A program made the position numbers and the translations under genes. The notes under the pieces are model-generated. The model saw only the letters and a list, made by a program, of their open reading frames with translations, did no database searches and was not told where the DNA came from. Below, piece after piece: positions 8,263 to 17,080 of a stretch of DNA of 64,000 nt (positions are counted from its first letter, which is position 1; every line of letters begins with the position of its first letter). This DNA comes from Spirosoma arboris (lineage in GTDB: Bacteria; Bacteroidota; Bacteroidia; Cytophagales; Spirosomataceae), in the NCBI RefSeq assembly GCF_009754945.1, contig NZ_WPIN01000003.1, forward strand, positions 744,001 through 808,000, in the 5' to 3' direction.

Positions 8263-9303
8263 ATGATTATTGATCTGCGTAGCGATACTGTTACTCATCC
8301 TACTCCCGCCATGCGCGAGGCCATGTTTACGGCCCCACTCGGCGATGATGTGTTAGGCGACGACCCGACCGTAAATGCGCTGGAGGCAAAAGCTGCTTCG
8401 CTGTTTGGGATGGAAGCCGCTCTGTTTTGTGCGTCGGGCACGCTGACCAATCAACTTGCTATTCGCACGCACACTCGCCCCGGCGATGATGTCATCTGCG
8501 ACTACCTGTCGCATGTATACCAGTACGAAGGTGGGGGAATTTCGGTGAATGCGCTCGCTTCGACCAGTCTGGCCCATGGCGAACGAGGCAAACTTACACC
8601 CGACCTGATTCGCGAATACATCTATAATCCAACGGACTCACATAAGCCCCTATCCCGCTTAGTTGTTCTGGAAAACACAGTCAACAAAGGGGGTGGCTGT
8701 TATTATACGGTTCCCGAAGTTGCTGCTATTCGACAGGTTTGTAACGAGAATGGCTTGATCCTGCATCTGGATGGTGCACGGCTTTTCAACGCGCTTGTTG
8801 AAACGGGCGAACCGACTACAGCCTACGGTCAGCTATTTGATTCCATTAGTATTTGCCTCTCGAAAGGGCTTGGTTGCCCGGTGGGGTCGCTCCTACTCGG
8901 TAAATCAGATTTTATTCGGCAGGCCCGGCGTTTCCGTAAACTGATGGGTGGCGGCTGGCGGCAGGCGGGTTTTCTGGCCGCAGCGGGCATCTACGCTCTC
9001 GACCACCACGTGGATCGGCTAAAACTGGATCATGCCCGCGCCCGCAAAATAGGAGCTATTCTCGAACGCCTTCCCGAAGTTGTCGAAATCTTGCCTATTG
9101 ACACGAACATCGTCATTTTCAGGCTGCCCGAAACCATCTTAGCTACCGATTATGTTCAACAATTAGAAACAAAAGGTATTCGTGCTATCACCTTCGGTAA
9201 ACATCTGGTGCGTTTTGTCACGCATCTGGATTTCACCGACGAGATGGTAGCGGAAATGGAAAATATTCTGACCGCGCGGGCGGCCCCGCCGGGATTTAGC
9301 TGA
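8263..9303 (+). CDS. ltaE: Low-specificity L-threonine aldolase
   Basis: PLP-dependent fold-type I enzyme splitting threonine/allo-threonine into glycine and acetaldehyde. The N-terminus MIIDLRSDTVTHPTPAMREA is diagnostic. HLDGARLFNA (cofactor Asp) and SICLSKGLGCPVGS (Schiff-base Lys) follow in the usual order. An in-frame ATG at 8233 would add ten residues absent from the family, so 8263 is preferred. Length 346 is normal. The stop codon sits inside the left arm of a long inverted repeat. Monocistronic by context. Confidence 0.93.
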   Translation: MIIDLRSDTVTHPTPAMREAMFTAPLGDDVLGDDPTVNALEAKAASLFGMEAALFCASGTLTNQLAIRTHTRPGDDVICDYLSHVYQYEGGGISVNALASTSLAHGERGKLTPDLIREYIYNPTDSHKPLSRLVVLENTVNKGGGCYYTVPEVAAIRQVCNENGLILHLDGARLFNALVETGEPTTAYGQLFDSISICLSKGLGCPVGSLLLGKSDFIRQARRFRKLMGGGWRQAGFLAAAGIYALDHHVDRLKLDHARARKIGAILERLPEVVEILPIDTNIVIFRLPETILATDYVQQLETKGIRAITFGKHLVRFVTHLDFTDEMVAEMENILTARAAPPGFS

Positions 9304-9392
9304 TTAATGGATTTACAGGATTTTGTCTTGATGGATTCGCTTCGAAGAAGCGTAAAGCAAAATCCTGTAAATCCATCAATCAGCTAAATCCC
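9291..9392. repeat. Long inverted repeat overlapping the ltaE stop
   Basis: Arms 9291-9325 and 9358-9392 are complementary over 35 nt with a single mismatch. The left arm contains the last codons and stop of ltaE. The interior 9326-9357 contains a smaller hairpin (TCGCTTC with GAAGCG). There is no terminal T run. Probably a REP-like element or a 3'-end stabilizing hairpin. Confidence 0.75.
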
Positions 9393-9406
9393 GGTTCTGA
9401 CAACTT

Positions 9407-11020
9407 ATGCATATACAAACCAGAACGTTACAGAAAGAAGATTATCATGACCTGAAAGAGGCCATGATTGAGGTATATAGTGGCATTGGAGGAGATTATT
9501 GGCCAAAAAGCTCGATTACCAAGCTACTTAACATTTTCCCAGAAGGCCAGTTTTGTGTGGAAGTCGATGGAAAAGTCGTAGCAAGTGCGCTGGCTATCAG
9601 GGTGAAATACGATGATTTTGGTGATAACCATACCTACTTCCAGATTACAGGTGGCTATACCTTCAAAACCCATAATGACGAGGGCGATTACCTTTACGGT
9701 ATCGAAGTATTCGTGCATCCCGACTTCCGCGATCTACGATTGGGTCGGAGGTTGTACGATGCCCGCAAAGAGCTTTGCGAACAGCTAAACTTAAAGGGAA
9801 TTCTGGCTGGTGGGCGTATTCCGAACTACAACAAATTTGCCGACGACCTCACTCCACGTGAGTACATTACCAAGGTGAAGCAGAAGGAAATTTATGATCC
9901 AACGCTCACATTCCAGCTTTCCAATGACTTCCACGTCAGGAAAGTGCTGCGTGGTTATCTACCCGGTGATACTGAATCGAAAGAGTATGCTACCTTGCTG
10001 GAGTGGATCAATATTTACTACGTCATTGAAAAAGACAAGCGTCCGCACACCGATTCGATTATCCGGCTTGGGGTGATTCAGTGGCAGATGCGATTGTTCA
10101 AAAACCTGAATTCCTTTCTGGAACAGGTTGAATTCTTCGTCAATGCCGTTAGCGATTACCGGGCCGATTTTATGGTATTACCGGAATTTTTCAACACACC
10201 GCTCATGGCCGATTTCAACGATCTACCAGAGCCGGTGGCCATCCGAAAATTAGCCGACTTCACTGAGCCTGTTCGGGAGAAACTCTGCGAACTGGCCATT
10301 TCCTACAACGTCAATATTGTTGGCGGCAGCATGCCCCTGATCGACAAAGACGGTAAGCTTTACAACGTAGCTTACTTGTGCCGACGTGATGGCTCGTTTG
10401 AAGAATATCGAAAAATTCATATTACGCCCAACGAAGTGAAGCACTACGGTATGGTAGGCGGCTACGAAATTCGGGCGTTCGATACCGATTGCGGAAAAGT
10501 TGGTATGCTCATTTGCTATGATGTAGAATTCCCCGAACTGGGTCGAATTTTGGCGCAACAAGGCATGCAGATCCTGTTTGTTCCCTTCCTGACCGATACG
10601 CAGAACGGCTATTCCCGAGTACGGCTCTGTGCCCAGGCCCGAGCCATCGAAAACGAATGTTATGTGGCTATTTCTGGCTGTGTCGGCAACCTCCCGCGTG
10701 TGCAGAATATGGACATTAACTACGCTCAGTCGGCGGTATTTACGCCCTCTGATTTCCAGTTCCCGACCAATGCAGTGAAAGCCGAAGCCACTGCCAACAC
10801 CGAAATGGTGCTCATTGCCGACGTGGATTTGAGCTTGTTGAAGGAGCTGCATGAACATGGTTCAGTGCAGGTATTGAAAGATCGCCGGACGGATTTATAC
10901 GATGTAAGCCTTAAAAAAGCGGCAAAAAAAGCATTGAATCGAATCAACGGCAAACCCAAGAAAGACTCAGCAGACAACGACCCGGAACAGATTCCACCCG
11001 TGATTGTTGTAGCAAACTGA
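9407..11020 (+). CDS. GNAT acetyltransferase fused to carbon-nitrogen hydrolase
   Basis: A 537-residue bifunctional protein. Residues about 1-200 form a GNAT domain (VHPDFRDLRLGRRLYDARKE is the acetyl-CoA loop region). Residues about 222-515 form a nitrilase-superfamily domain with the Glu-Lys-Cys triad visible as E260 (LPEFFN), K336 (YRKIHIT) and C370 (LICYDVEFPE). This fusion is a known architecture in bacteria. The hydrolase half resembles amidases more than true nitrilases; the substrate is unknown. It stands alone with two terminators after it. Cytoplasmic: no signal peptide. Confidence 0.9.
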   Translation: MHIQTRTLQKEDYHDLKEAMIEVYSGIGGDYWPKSSITKLLNIFPEGQFCVEVDGKVVASALAIRVKYDDFGDNHTYFQITGGYTFKTHNDEGDYLYGIEVFVHPDFRDLRLGRRLYDARKELCEQLNLKGILAGGRIPNYNKFADDLTPREYITKVKQKEIYDPTLTFQLSNDFHVRKVLRGYLPGDTESKEYATLLEWINIYYVIEKDKRPHTDSIIRLGVIQWQMRLFKNLNSFLEQVEFFVNAVSDYRADFMVLPEFFNTPLMADFNDLPEPVAIRKLADFTEPVREKLCELAISYNVNIVGGSMPLIDKDGKLYNVAYLCRRDGSFEEYRKIHITPNEVKHYGMVGGYEIRAFDTDCGKVGMLICYDVEFPELGRILAQQGMQILFVPFLTDTQNGYSRVRLCAQARAIENECYVAISGCVGNLPRVQNMDINYAQSAVFTPSDFQFPTNAVKAEATANTEMVLIADVDLSLLKELHEHGSVQVLKDRRTDLYDVSLKKAAKKALNRINGKPKKDSADNDPEQIPPVIVVAN

Positions 11021-11040
11021 TTTGCCGGAGTACACTGATA

Positions 11041-11077
11041 AAAAATGCCCTAACCTCACCGTTAGGGCATTTTTTAA
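11041..11077 (+). terminator. Terminator of the GNAT-nitrilase gene
   Basis: Perfect 14-bp stem (11041-11054 with 11061-11074), 6-nt loop, T run to 11075. Bracketing A and T runs make it potentially bidirectional. Confidence 0.92.
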
Positions 11078-11079
11078 AC

Positions 11080-11157
11080 AGGAGTTCTACAAAAAGCCGT
11101 GCCACGGTTATCCATAACGCTTAATTAAACCGTGGCACGTCTTTTTGTAGAACTCCT
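11080..11157. repeat. Long hairpin with GTGCCACGG core
   Basis: Arms 11080-11109 and 11128-11157 are complementary with one mismatch. The core AAAAAGCCGTGCCACGG (11091-11107) recurs with one change in the hairpin at 58661-58729, while the outer parts of the arms differ. It may be a second terminator or a member of a dispersed palindrome family. Confidence 0.75.
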
Positions 11158-11240
11158 ATCAAAGAATATTTTGCTCTTATTTCCAACGCTTAGCTCGCTA
11201 TAGGCATCTATAAAGCGTTCCTACCCTTATATGACCAGTT

Positions 11241-11966
11241 ATGTCTATTAACCGTTTTATTGCTTTCGTATTCCTAATCGGAGTTTGTGGATGTCAGCGC
11301 CAGGCGACTCAACCAGCTCCTATTGTTCTCAAAGATGCTCCTTGCGACTGCCCATTCATAACTGGCCAGCCAACCTACACGATTAACCAAACCCCCGACT
11401 CGCTAACACAGTATTATCTGGCAATCTGGAAACGTAAGTTTATGCAACGCAACGGCATTGACGACGCTCGTTTTGAGGCAACGATTAAGTACGTTAGTGG
11501 GTCACTCCAAACCTGGTTGCAAGGCGTCTCGTTTCGAGTCGATTTTATGTATCAATTGGATTGGCTAAGTATCCGTCACAGTGAGCAATTTCAGGTTTAC
11601 TACGACCCTGAAGCAACCAAAGCTTATGCTATTGATGTACCCCGTGGCATTTATCTAGCCGAAGCGCAGATTCCTTCGCGTGGGCTCTGGGATAATTATC
11701 AGCCTCTTCAGATTGGCGCAAAACTGGCGTTTGCCTCCTGTGCAGATGCTTGTCAGGCGTTGAAGATAAAAACCAAATTTCCAGTGCTTAAACCGGGCGA
11801 GGTTTTGTTTTACCCATCCCTTCAACTTCCTGCTTTGCCTGCCGGCGAACCGTATTTATTTAGTGGGGGAACGATTGATTCAACGGCTAACCGGTGCGTT
11901 TTTGGTCGGATTAATCTGGTAACAGGAGAAGCACAGGCAACGGAGGAACCTTGCTGGATCAACTAA
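11241..11966 (+). CDS. Hypothetical lipoprotein
   Basis: A 241-residue protein with a lipoprotein signal: hydrophobic stretch IAFVFLIGV followed by the lipobox-like GVCGC, giving lipidation at about Cys18. Several cysteines (CDC near residue 38, and CADAC in the C-terminal half) could form periplasmic disulfides. I do not recognise a family; no catalytic motif stands out. It is monocistronic, convergent with the following CHAP gene. Real coding status is supported by length, codon use like the neighbours and the clear signal peptide. Confidence 0.7.
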   Translation: MSINRFIAFVFLIGVCGCQRQATQPAPIVLKDAPCDCPFITGQPTYTINQTPDSLTQYYLAIWKRKFMQRNGIDDARFEATIKYVSGSLQTWLQGVSFRVDFMYQLDWLSIRHSEQFQVYYDPEATKAYAIDVPRGIYLAEAQIPSRGLWDNYQPLQIGAKLAFASCADACQALKIKTKFPVLKPGEVLFYPSLQLPALPAGEPYLFSGGTIDSTANRCVFGRINLVTGEAQATEEPCWIN

Positions 11967-11990
11967 GTTAACCCGTTCACTGAAGCAGGT

Positions 11991-12809
11991 TTATACCAGA
12001 CTTTCAATAGAAAACACATCGAGTTTTGACTTTCTGAAATTCCGTACCCGGCTCAGTACAGCATTGCCATTGTTCGATCCGCCATCGTTGGTATTTCCCT
12101 CAATTGTTTCAAAGACATCATCGTCTATACCCGAAATAATACCGGCGTGTACCCAGTCGTTAGGGGATTTTTGCAGGAGAAAAATATCGCCCGGTTTCAC
12201 CAGCGACGGGTCATTGCGTATCTGGGTATATCTAAACAGAATTCCTTTTTGTAAACCAGTGGTACCAACCGTATCGCAGCTATAGGTTAATGGCATCAGT
12301 TTCTTAAAGCTTTTTCCGAGTTGAGAAGCCGCCTGGTCGATAATCGTCTGCACAAAACCCATACACCAGAGCCATTCCGCCCCCTCATTACCATCCATAT
12401 AGGCTCGTACCCAGGGACCAGAATTGGGCTCCTGATCGACAACCAACTCAAATGGGCGATTTAATAAGTGGTTGTGTGCCGTATTTATGACAAGTTCCCG
12501 TAACCCATTGCCAACGCCATTTGTCAGGAAAGCAGCCCGCATGGGAGCCACCAGCAGATCGAACGTCGACTGATCGACGATGCCTGTTTGAGCTACTTCT
12601 TTTGCTTTCTGGAAATTTTTAACCGCCAGTTCAGTTGCCTTTCCGAAATCGCCATCAATACCAGTGGCCGTTGCTAAACCAGGATTCGACAGGGAGAAAA
12701 GCGTAAGCCAGGACTGGATTTTACGGACATCTTTCTTAGTATTCGTCGTTCCATTTCGTTGCTGTATAGCACTAATGGTCAGTTCATTTTGAAATGAGGT
12801 CTTTTGCAT
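11991..12809 (-). CDS. Peptidoglycan-binding and CHAP-domain protein
   Basis: About 272 residues. A PG_binding_1 type domain sits in the N-terminal third (DVRKIQSWL, GIDGDFGKATELAVKNFQ), followed by a CHAP-like amidase region whose candidate nucleophile Cys is in EWLWCMGFV and His in DWVHAGIISG, with a following GNTNDGGS. This suggests a cell-wall amidase/endopeptidase. No signal peptide is seen from either start. The open frame begins at a GTG at 12848, but the ATG at 12809 gives MQKTSFQNELTIS and is preferred. It could be a released lysin or an effector; no phage genes are nearby. Confidence 0.75.
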   Translation of the reverse strand: MQKTSFQNELTISAIQQRNGTTNTKKDVRKIQSWLTLFSLSNPGLATATGIDGDFGKATELAVKNFQKAKEVAQTGIVDQSTFDLLVAPMRAAFLTNGVGNGLRELVINTAHNHLLNRPFELVVDQEPNSGPWVRAYMDGNEGAEWLWCMGFVQTIIDQAASQLGKSFKKLMPLTYSCDTVGTTGLQKGILFRYTQIRNDPSLVKPGDIFLLQKSPNDWVHAGIISGIDDDVFETIEGNTNDGGSNNGNAVLSRVRNFRKSKLDVFSIESLV

Positions 12810-12943
12810 GGGAATAGATTTTGTTAATTGCGCCAACTCATTTCGCACAAGTTATGGCAGCGTGTGGATTGTGAATCAATCTATGAAACCCTGCTTAATC
12901 AAGCCTAAACTTTTGAGCGAATGGTGCAGCAATCAATTAGTAG

Positions 12944-13360
12944 TCATTCTGAGGCCGGTGTGTCATTAAGTTTGTAATGGTCCGGGATCAAATACGTTTC
13001 AATTACCCAGCCAATTCCAACTCCAATACTATAACAGACTAGATCACTCCACACAAACGTAAAGCCCAGCACCAGACCACCCAGGCGTGTAGCCCGCAGG
13101 TTATCAATCCATAAAGCATGGTACAATTGACTAATTTCGATGCCAAAAGAGAATAGTAATGTAGCTAATCCAATCGTTCTGGCAGACCTATGGTTGAACA
13201 GCGTGGCAAAACCAAAATAGACCATCAGTGCCCACAGCACATCGCCAACATAGGCTCTCACAAATACAATTTCTCCCAGTAAATACCTGGAAGCCAATCC
13301 CAGAAAGAGAGTGCCTATCATTAATAACCCATAAATAATTCGGTTTCGCTTGAAAGGCAT
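12944..13360 (-). CDS. DUF2809 family membrane protein
   Basis: A 138-residue integral membrane protein with about four transmembrane helices and the family's conserved pattern: LGLASRYL near the N-terminus, YVGDVLWALMVY, and EISQLYHALWIDNLRATRLG. DUF2809 proteins are small and of unknown function, sometimes annotated VanZ-like. Single gene, divergent from the Rrf2 regulator (123 nt between starts). Confidence 0.85.
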   Translation of the reverse strand: MPFKRNRIIYGLLMIGTLFLGLASRYLLGEIVFVRAYVGDVLWALMVYFGFATLFNHRSARTIGLATLLFSFGIEISQLYHALWIDNLRATRLGGLVLGFTFVWSDLVCYSIGVGIGWVIETYLIPDHYKLNDTPASE

Positions 13361-13460
13361 TAGTGCTTTATACGAGGTGTAAAAACGAGAACAAGTTTAT
13401 CAGGAAACATTGGCTATACAAACTAATTTCATGCTCATGGGAATTTTTGCTTCAATAAAT

Positions 13461-13477
13461 CTGTAACAATAAACAGA
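13461..13477. promoter_or_regulatory. Candidate Rrf2 operator upstream of its own gene
   Basis: CTGTAACAATAAACAG, a dyad with CTGT/ACAG arms, ends a few nt before the ATG at 13484. The 9-mer CTGTAACAA is repeated in front of the next gene (13908-13916), suggesting one regulator controls both. Confidence 0.5.
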
Positions 13478-13483
13478 ACAGTT

Positions 13484-13891
13484 ATGAACGGACGATTTGC
13501 CATATCGATGCACATCTTAACTCTGTTGGCCAAAGCCAATGGAGAATGGGTAACGTCTGACTTCCTGGCGTCGAGTGTCAATATCAATCCGGTACTCGTC
13601 CGGAAGGAGCTCAGCAACCTGCGAAACAAAGGCTTAGTCATCAGCCGGGAGGGTAAAAACGGGGGCAGTATGCTGGCTAAACCAGCCAGTCAAATCCGGG
13701 TATCCGATGTTTTCCTGGCTACGCGTCAGGGAGCTTTTCTGGGTACATCCCGAAACATACCCAACCCCGATTGCCCCGTTGGAAAGCAGATCAATAAGCA
13801 TTTAGATACGCTGTATGAAGAAGCCGAAAACGCCCTGATTCAACAGTTGGGCGATAGTACACTAGATAGTTTTAGTCGTCGGTTCGACTAA
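13484..13891 (+). CDS. Rrf2 family transcriptional regulator
   Basis: A 135-residue winged-helix regulator (GRFAISMHILTLLAKANGEW, then a recognition helix VNPVLVRKEL-like segment and wing REGKNGGSMLAKP, typical of Rrf2). The IscR/NsrR cluster-ligating cysteines are not present; the only Cys is at about residue 105 (NPDCPVGKQINKHL), so Fe-S sensing is unlikely, though a single-cysteine YwnA/CymR-like thiol switch is possible. It is followed after 67 nt by an NAD(P)-binding gene, a common partner of YwnA-like regulators. Confidence 0.9.
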   Translation: MNGRFAISMHILTLLAKANGEWVTSDFLASSVNINPVLVRKELSNLRNKGLVISREGKNGGSMLAKPASQIRVSDVFLATRQGAFLGTSRNIPNPDCPVGKQINKHLDTLYEEAENALIQQLGDSTLDSFSRRFD

Positions 13892-13907
13892 TTTTTTTTA
13901 CCCAAAA

Positions 13908-13927
13908 CTGTAACAAATTTTATTACA
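13908..13927. promoter_or_regulatory. Candidate Rrf2 operator upstream of the reductase gene
   Basis: TGTAACAAATTTTATTACA (13909-13927) is a dyad with TGTAA/TTACA arms, 31 nt before the start of the reductase gene, sharing CTGTAACAA with the site at 13461. Confidence 0.5.
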
Positions 13928-13958
13928 ATAAATTAATCTTAATCAACCAATTATCTCT

Positions 13959-14603
13959 ATGAAACTGGCAATTATTGGTGCTTCAGGCTTTGTCGGCTCA
14001 GCCCTCCTTACTGAATCCTTACAACGCGGTCATGACGTAACGGCTATCGTACGCCATCCAGAAAAAATCACGGTTAAAGACCCAAAACTTACCATCAAGC
14101 AGGGTGATGCCGAAGATGCCGATCAGGTAGCTGAACTCGTGGCGGGCCATGATGCTGTCCTGAGTGCTTACAATGCGGGTTGGACAAACCCGAATCTATA
14201 CGATGACTTTTTAAAGGGATCAATAGCCATCGAAAAAGGTACCCAACAGGCGGGTGTTAGTCGGTTACTGGTTGTTGGTGGTGCTGGTAGTCTGGAAGCC
14301 GCTCCGGGCGTTCAGTTGGTCGATACGCCCCAATTTCCGGCCGAGTGGAAAGCAGGTGCGACAGCCGCCCGTGATTACCTGAATGAACTACGCCAAAACA
14401 CAACCCTCGACTGGACGTTCCTAAGCCCAGCCATTATGCTGGTCCCCGGCGAACGCACAGGCACCTTCCGCCTAGGCACCGACCAGCCTGTTTTTAACGA
14501 AAAAGGAGAAAGTACAATTTCGGTAACTGACTTAGCCGTAGCTGTTCTGGATGAAATTGAGCAACCACAGTTTATTCAGAAGCGGTTTACGCTGGGATAT
14601 TAA
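13959..14603 (+). CDS. NAD(P)-binding atypical short-chain reductase (YwnB-like)
   Basis: A 214-residue Rossmann protein. The N-terminal MKLAIIGASGFVGSAL is the G-x-x-G-x-x-G dinucleotide loop, then TAIVRHPEKI and a later VVGGAGSLEA strand. It belongs to the NmrA/YwnB-like atypical SDR group, which lack the classical Tyr-Lys active site. The preceding Rrf2 regulator and shared upstream motif imply that its expression is controlled by that regulator, plausibly in response to electrophiles or oxidants (inferred from YwnA-type pairs). Substrate unknown. Confidence 0.88.
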   Translation: MKLAIIGASGFVGSALLTESLQRGHDVTAIVRHPEKITVKDPKLTIKQGDAEDADQVAELVAGHDAVLSAYNAGWTNPNLYDDFLKGSIAIEKGTQQAGVSRLLVVGGAGSLEAAPGVQLVDTPQFPAEWKAGATAARDYLNELRQNTTLDWTFLSPAIMLVPGERTGTFRLGTDQPVFNEKGESTISVTDLAVAVLDEIEQPQFIQKRFTLGY

Positions 14604-14617
14604 TCTATTTCAAGAAC

Positions 14618-14649
14618 CTCCCGAAAGGTTCAACCTTTCGGGAGATTTT
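14618..14649 (+). terminator. Hairpin terminator, probably bidirectional
   Basis: Arms 14618-14630 and 14632-14644 are perfect 13-bp complements (inner pairs must open to make a loop), followed by ATTTT. It lies between convergent genes and can serve both. Confidence 0.75.
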
Positions 14650-14651
14650 CC

Positions 14652-15677
14652 TTATAAAGTCAGCACGATCTTGGCGTGCTGACCCGCACAGGCAACTTCA
14701 ATGGCCGAAGGCAAATTACTGAAGGATTCCCGCGCCGAGATAATGCGCCCTGGCTGTATAAAGCCGGTTTCAATCAACCCAATCGTTCGCCGGAAATCAA
14801 CGGGATGTTGATAAATGATCGAGGTGATAATATTGATGCCCTGCCGTGTCATACCAAACTCGGTAATCGCGCTGGGTTTGTCGGATAGGCCCGCTACAAC
14901 CACATAAGCGCCACGTGGAGCGGCCTCTACCGATAGCGTGAATGCCGGAGCTGCACCCGCGCACTCAAAGACGGTATGCACATTTGCTCCTTTCCAGATG
15001 GCAGCAATCAGGGCCGTAGTAGCATCGGCAGAAATGGGTATCGCGCCATAGCTTGAGGCCAGATTTACCTTTTCCTGAACGCGGTCGTAGGCCAGAACGG
15101 TATAGCCCATTTTCTGCGCCAGATGCGTAACCAACAGGCCGATAGCACCCAGGCCAACAACGGCAATTGTATCGCCCGGACGGGCGGGTGATGAATACAA
15201 CGTATGCAACGCGACAGCCGTTGGCTCAATCACAACGGCATCCTCATCGCTGATTGTATCAGGAATTCGCCAGGCGAAATTGGCGGAAATTACAGCATAC
15301 TCGGCAAAACAGCCGGTTTCCAGCACGCCAATAATGCGCTTATTGATGCAGATATTGCCGCGTCCCTGCCAACAATAGTCACAGTGACCGCACGGATAAT
15401 TCGGTTCAATCACGACGCGTTCGCCGGGTTGTAAGTGGCTTACCCCATCGCCGAGCTTATCAACATAACCGATACCTTCATGACCAATAATCAACGGGAA
15501 TTTCAGATCGGGACGATGGCCCTGAAAAATGGATACATCGGAACCACAGATACCAACCAGTTTCATTTTCAGTCGAACTTCACCGGGACCTGGCTCTGGA
15601 ATGGGCCGTTGCTGAATCCCAATAGATCGGGCTGCGGTTAGTAAACCGGCCTGCATAGACGTTCCAATATCGCTCAT
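14652..15677 (-). CDS. Zinc-dependent medium-chain alcohol dehydrogenase
   Basis: A 341-residue MDR-family dehydrogenase. Catalytic zinc ligands are in GICGSDVSIFQGH and GHEGIGYV; the structural zinc site is CGHCDYCWQGRGNIC; the NAD(P) loop is VVGLGAIGLLV. The closest groups are polyol/sugar-acid dehydrogenases (sorbitol, L-threonine or L-gulonate/galactonate 5-dehydrogenase-like). It starts 8 nt after an ACS-type MFS transporter, which suggests oxidation of an imported sugar acid or polyol. Exact substrate is not determinable from the sequence. Confidence 0.88.
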   Translation of the reverse strand: MSDIGTSMQAGLLTAARSIGIQQRPIPEPGPGEVRLKMKLVGICGSDVSIFQGHRPDLKFPLIIGHEGIGYVDKLGDGVSHLQPGERVVIEPNYPCGHCDYCWQGRGNICINKRIIGVLETGCFAEYAVISANFAWRIPDTISDEDAVVIEPTAVALHTLYSSPARPGDTIAVVGLGAIGLLVTHLAQKMGYTVLAYDRVQEKVNLASSYGAIPISADATTALIAAIWKGANVHTVFECAGAAPAFTLSVEAAPRGAYVVVAGLSDKPSAITEFGMTRQGINIITSIIYQHPVDFRRTIGLIETGFIQPGRIISARESFSNLPSAIEVACAGQHAKIVLTL

Positions 15678-15685
15678 TGCATTGT

Positions 15686-17029
15686 TTATTCGACGATGAC
15701 ACTCGTTCGTTCGTGAACTATCTCAATTGGCCGCAGGGCAGGCAAAACCAGGTGAATAACAAGCAGGCCAATCAAATACGAACTACTCGCAAAAATAAAC
15801 ATAGGCGTATAGCCGAAGGTCGCCACGATATAGCCGGTGGCAGCTGCCACGACCATACTGATCATGCCACCCAGAAAACCACCCATGCCAGTAGCCGTAG
15901 CGACTGAGCCTTGAGGAAAGAGCGTCGTGGACATCGCATACACATTGGTCGACCAACCCTGATGGGCGGCTGTAGCCAATGCCAGTAAGGCGACAACGCC
16001 AGCAAAACTATGTACGGATGGAATCAAATAAATGGGTGTGACCGAGAGCGCGCAGATCAGCATCGTTAGTTTGCGCGCCTTGTTTTCGGTCCAACCGTTT
16101 TCCATGAGTTTTGTGGCCAGCCAACCAAAGAAAATACTCCCAATATCAGACACCACATAAATAATCAGAAACGGAATACCGAAGTTTTTCAAGTCCAGTT
16201 TCCGGTCTAGTTGGTTGTTGGTTAGCAGAAAGTCGGGGAGCCAGGTGAGATAAAAAAACCAGACAGGATCGGCGAATATCTTGCCAAAACAAAACGCCCA
16301 GGTTTGCCGGTACCGACTTAACTGAAGCCAGGAGAACTGAGGTTGATGTTCAGATTTGTCGGCAATGGCCCGCCCTTCTGTTATATAATTGTATTCAGTG
16401 GCAGAAAGCGCTTGCGTCGATTCGGGCGTTGAATAACTAGTCCACCAGATTACGAGCATCAGCACGCCCAAAACCGCCGAAATCAGGAAGGCACCCCGCC
16501 AGCCAAACTGTTCCATCAGAAAAGGGACCAGCAAGGCTGTCGTAATAACTCCCATATTAGAGCCTGCATTCAGGATGCCGGTAGCCGTGGAACGCTCCCG
16601 TTTCGGAAACCACTCGGCAATCGCCTTCATCGCCGAAGGGAAGTTGGCCGCTTCGCCAAGTCCTAACACAGCCCGTACAACAGCAAATTGCCCGACGGTC
16701 GAGATAAACCCGGACGCAATACTGGCAACACTCCAGACGGCAATACCGATGGAAAACCCTTTTTTCGTGCCCACCCGGTCAATGAGCCAGCCAATCAGCA
16801 GAAAGCCAATGGCATAAGTCGCTTTAAAAGCCGAGTCGACAAGTCCCATCTGAATCCGAAACTGTTTCAGGTATTCATCTGTCAGCAGGGCACCCGGCGA
16901 TAAACCCAGGATAGTTCGTTTAAAAGCACCATCTGTCATAACGAATGACAGCGCCTGCCGATCTACGTAATTAATTGTTGTCGCCAGGAAAAGCAGCGCG
17001 ATGATTCGCCACCGGTAAGTAGTAGTCAT
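15686..17029 (-). CDS. MFS transporter, anion:cation symporter type (ExuT-like)
   Basis: A 447-residue protein with about 12 membrane segments. INYVDRQALSFV at the N-terminus and GLGEAANFPSAMKAIAEWFP in the first half are hallmarks of the ACS family (hexuronate, galactonate and glucarate symporters). It sits between a glycerophosphodiesterase-like lipoprotein and a zinc alcohol dehydrogenase in one direction with short gaps (51 and 8 nt), so a three-gene operon is likely. It probably imports the acid oxidised by the dehydrogenase. Confidence 0.9.
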   Translation of the reverse strand: MTTTYRWRIIALLFLATTINYVDRQALSFVMTDGAFKRTILGLSPGALLTDEYLKQFRIQMGLVDSAFKATYAIGFLLIGWLIDRVGTKKGFSIGIAVWSVASIASGFISTVGQFAVVRAVLGLGEAANFPSAMKAIAEWFPKRERSTATGILNAGSNMGVITTALLVPFLMEQFGWRGAFLISAVLGVLMLVIWWTSYSTPESTQALSATEYNYITEGRAIADKSEHQPQFSWLQLSRYRQTWAFCFGKIFADPVWFFYLTWLPDFLLTNNQLDRKLDLKNFGIPFLIIYVVSDIGSIFFGWLATKLMENGWTENKARKLTMLICALSVTPIYLIPSVHSFAGVVALLALATAAHQGWSTNVYAMSTTLFPQGSVATATGMGGFLGGMISMVVAAATGYIVATFGYTPMFIFASSSYLIGLLVIHLVLPALRPIEIVHERTSVIVE

Positions 17030-17080
17030 GAAAATTAAGTCAAGCTAAGGTAGATTAGGTAAGTAGTCTAAACCAGGAAC

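Noticed and set aside
10250..10858. 202-codon open frame antisense to the GNAT-nitrilase gene
   Set aside because: Opposite strand of a gene with intact catalytic triad; translation shows no family features.
11991..12809. CHAP protein as a phage lysin
   Set aside because: No holin, tail or capsid genes adjoin it.
12807..12848. GTG start at 12848 for the CHAP protein
   Set aside because: The extra 13 residues show no signal peptide or homology, and an ATG is available at 12809.
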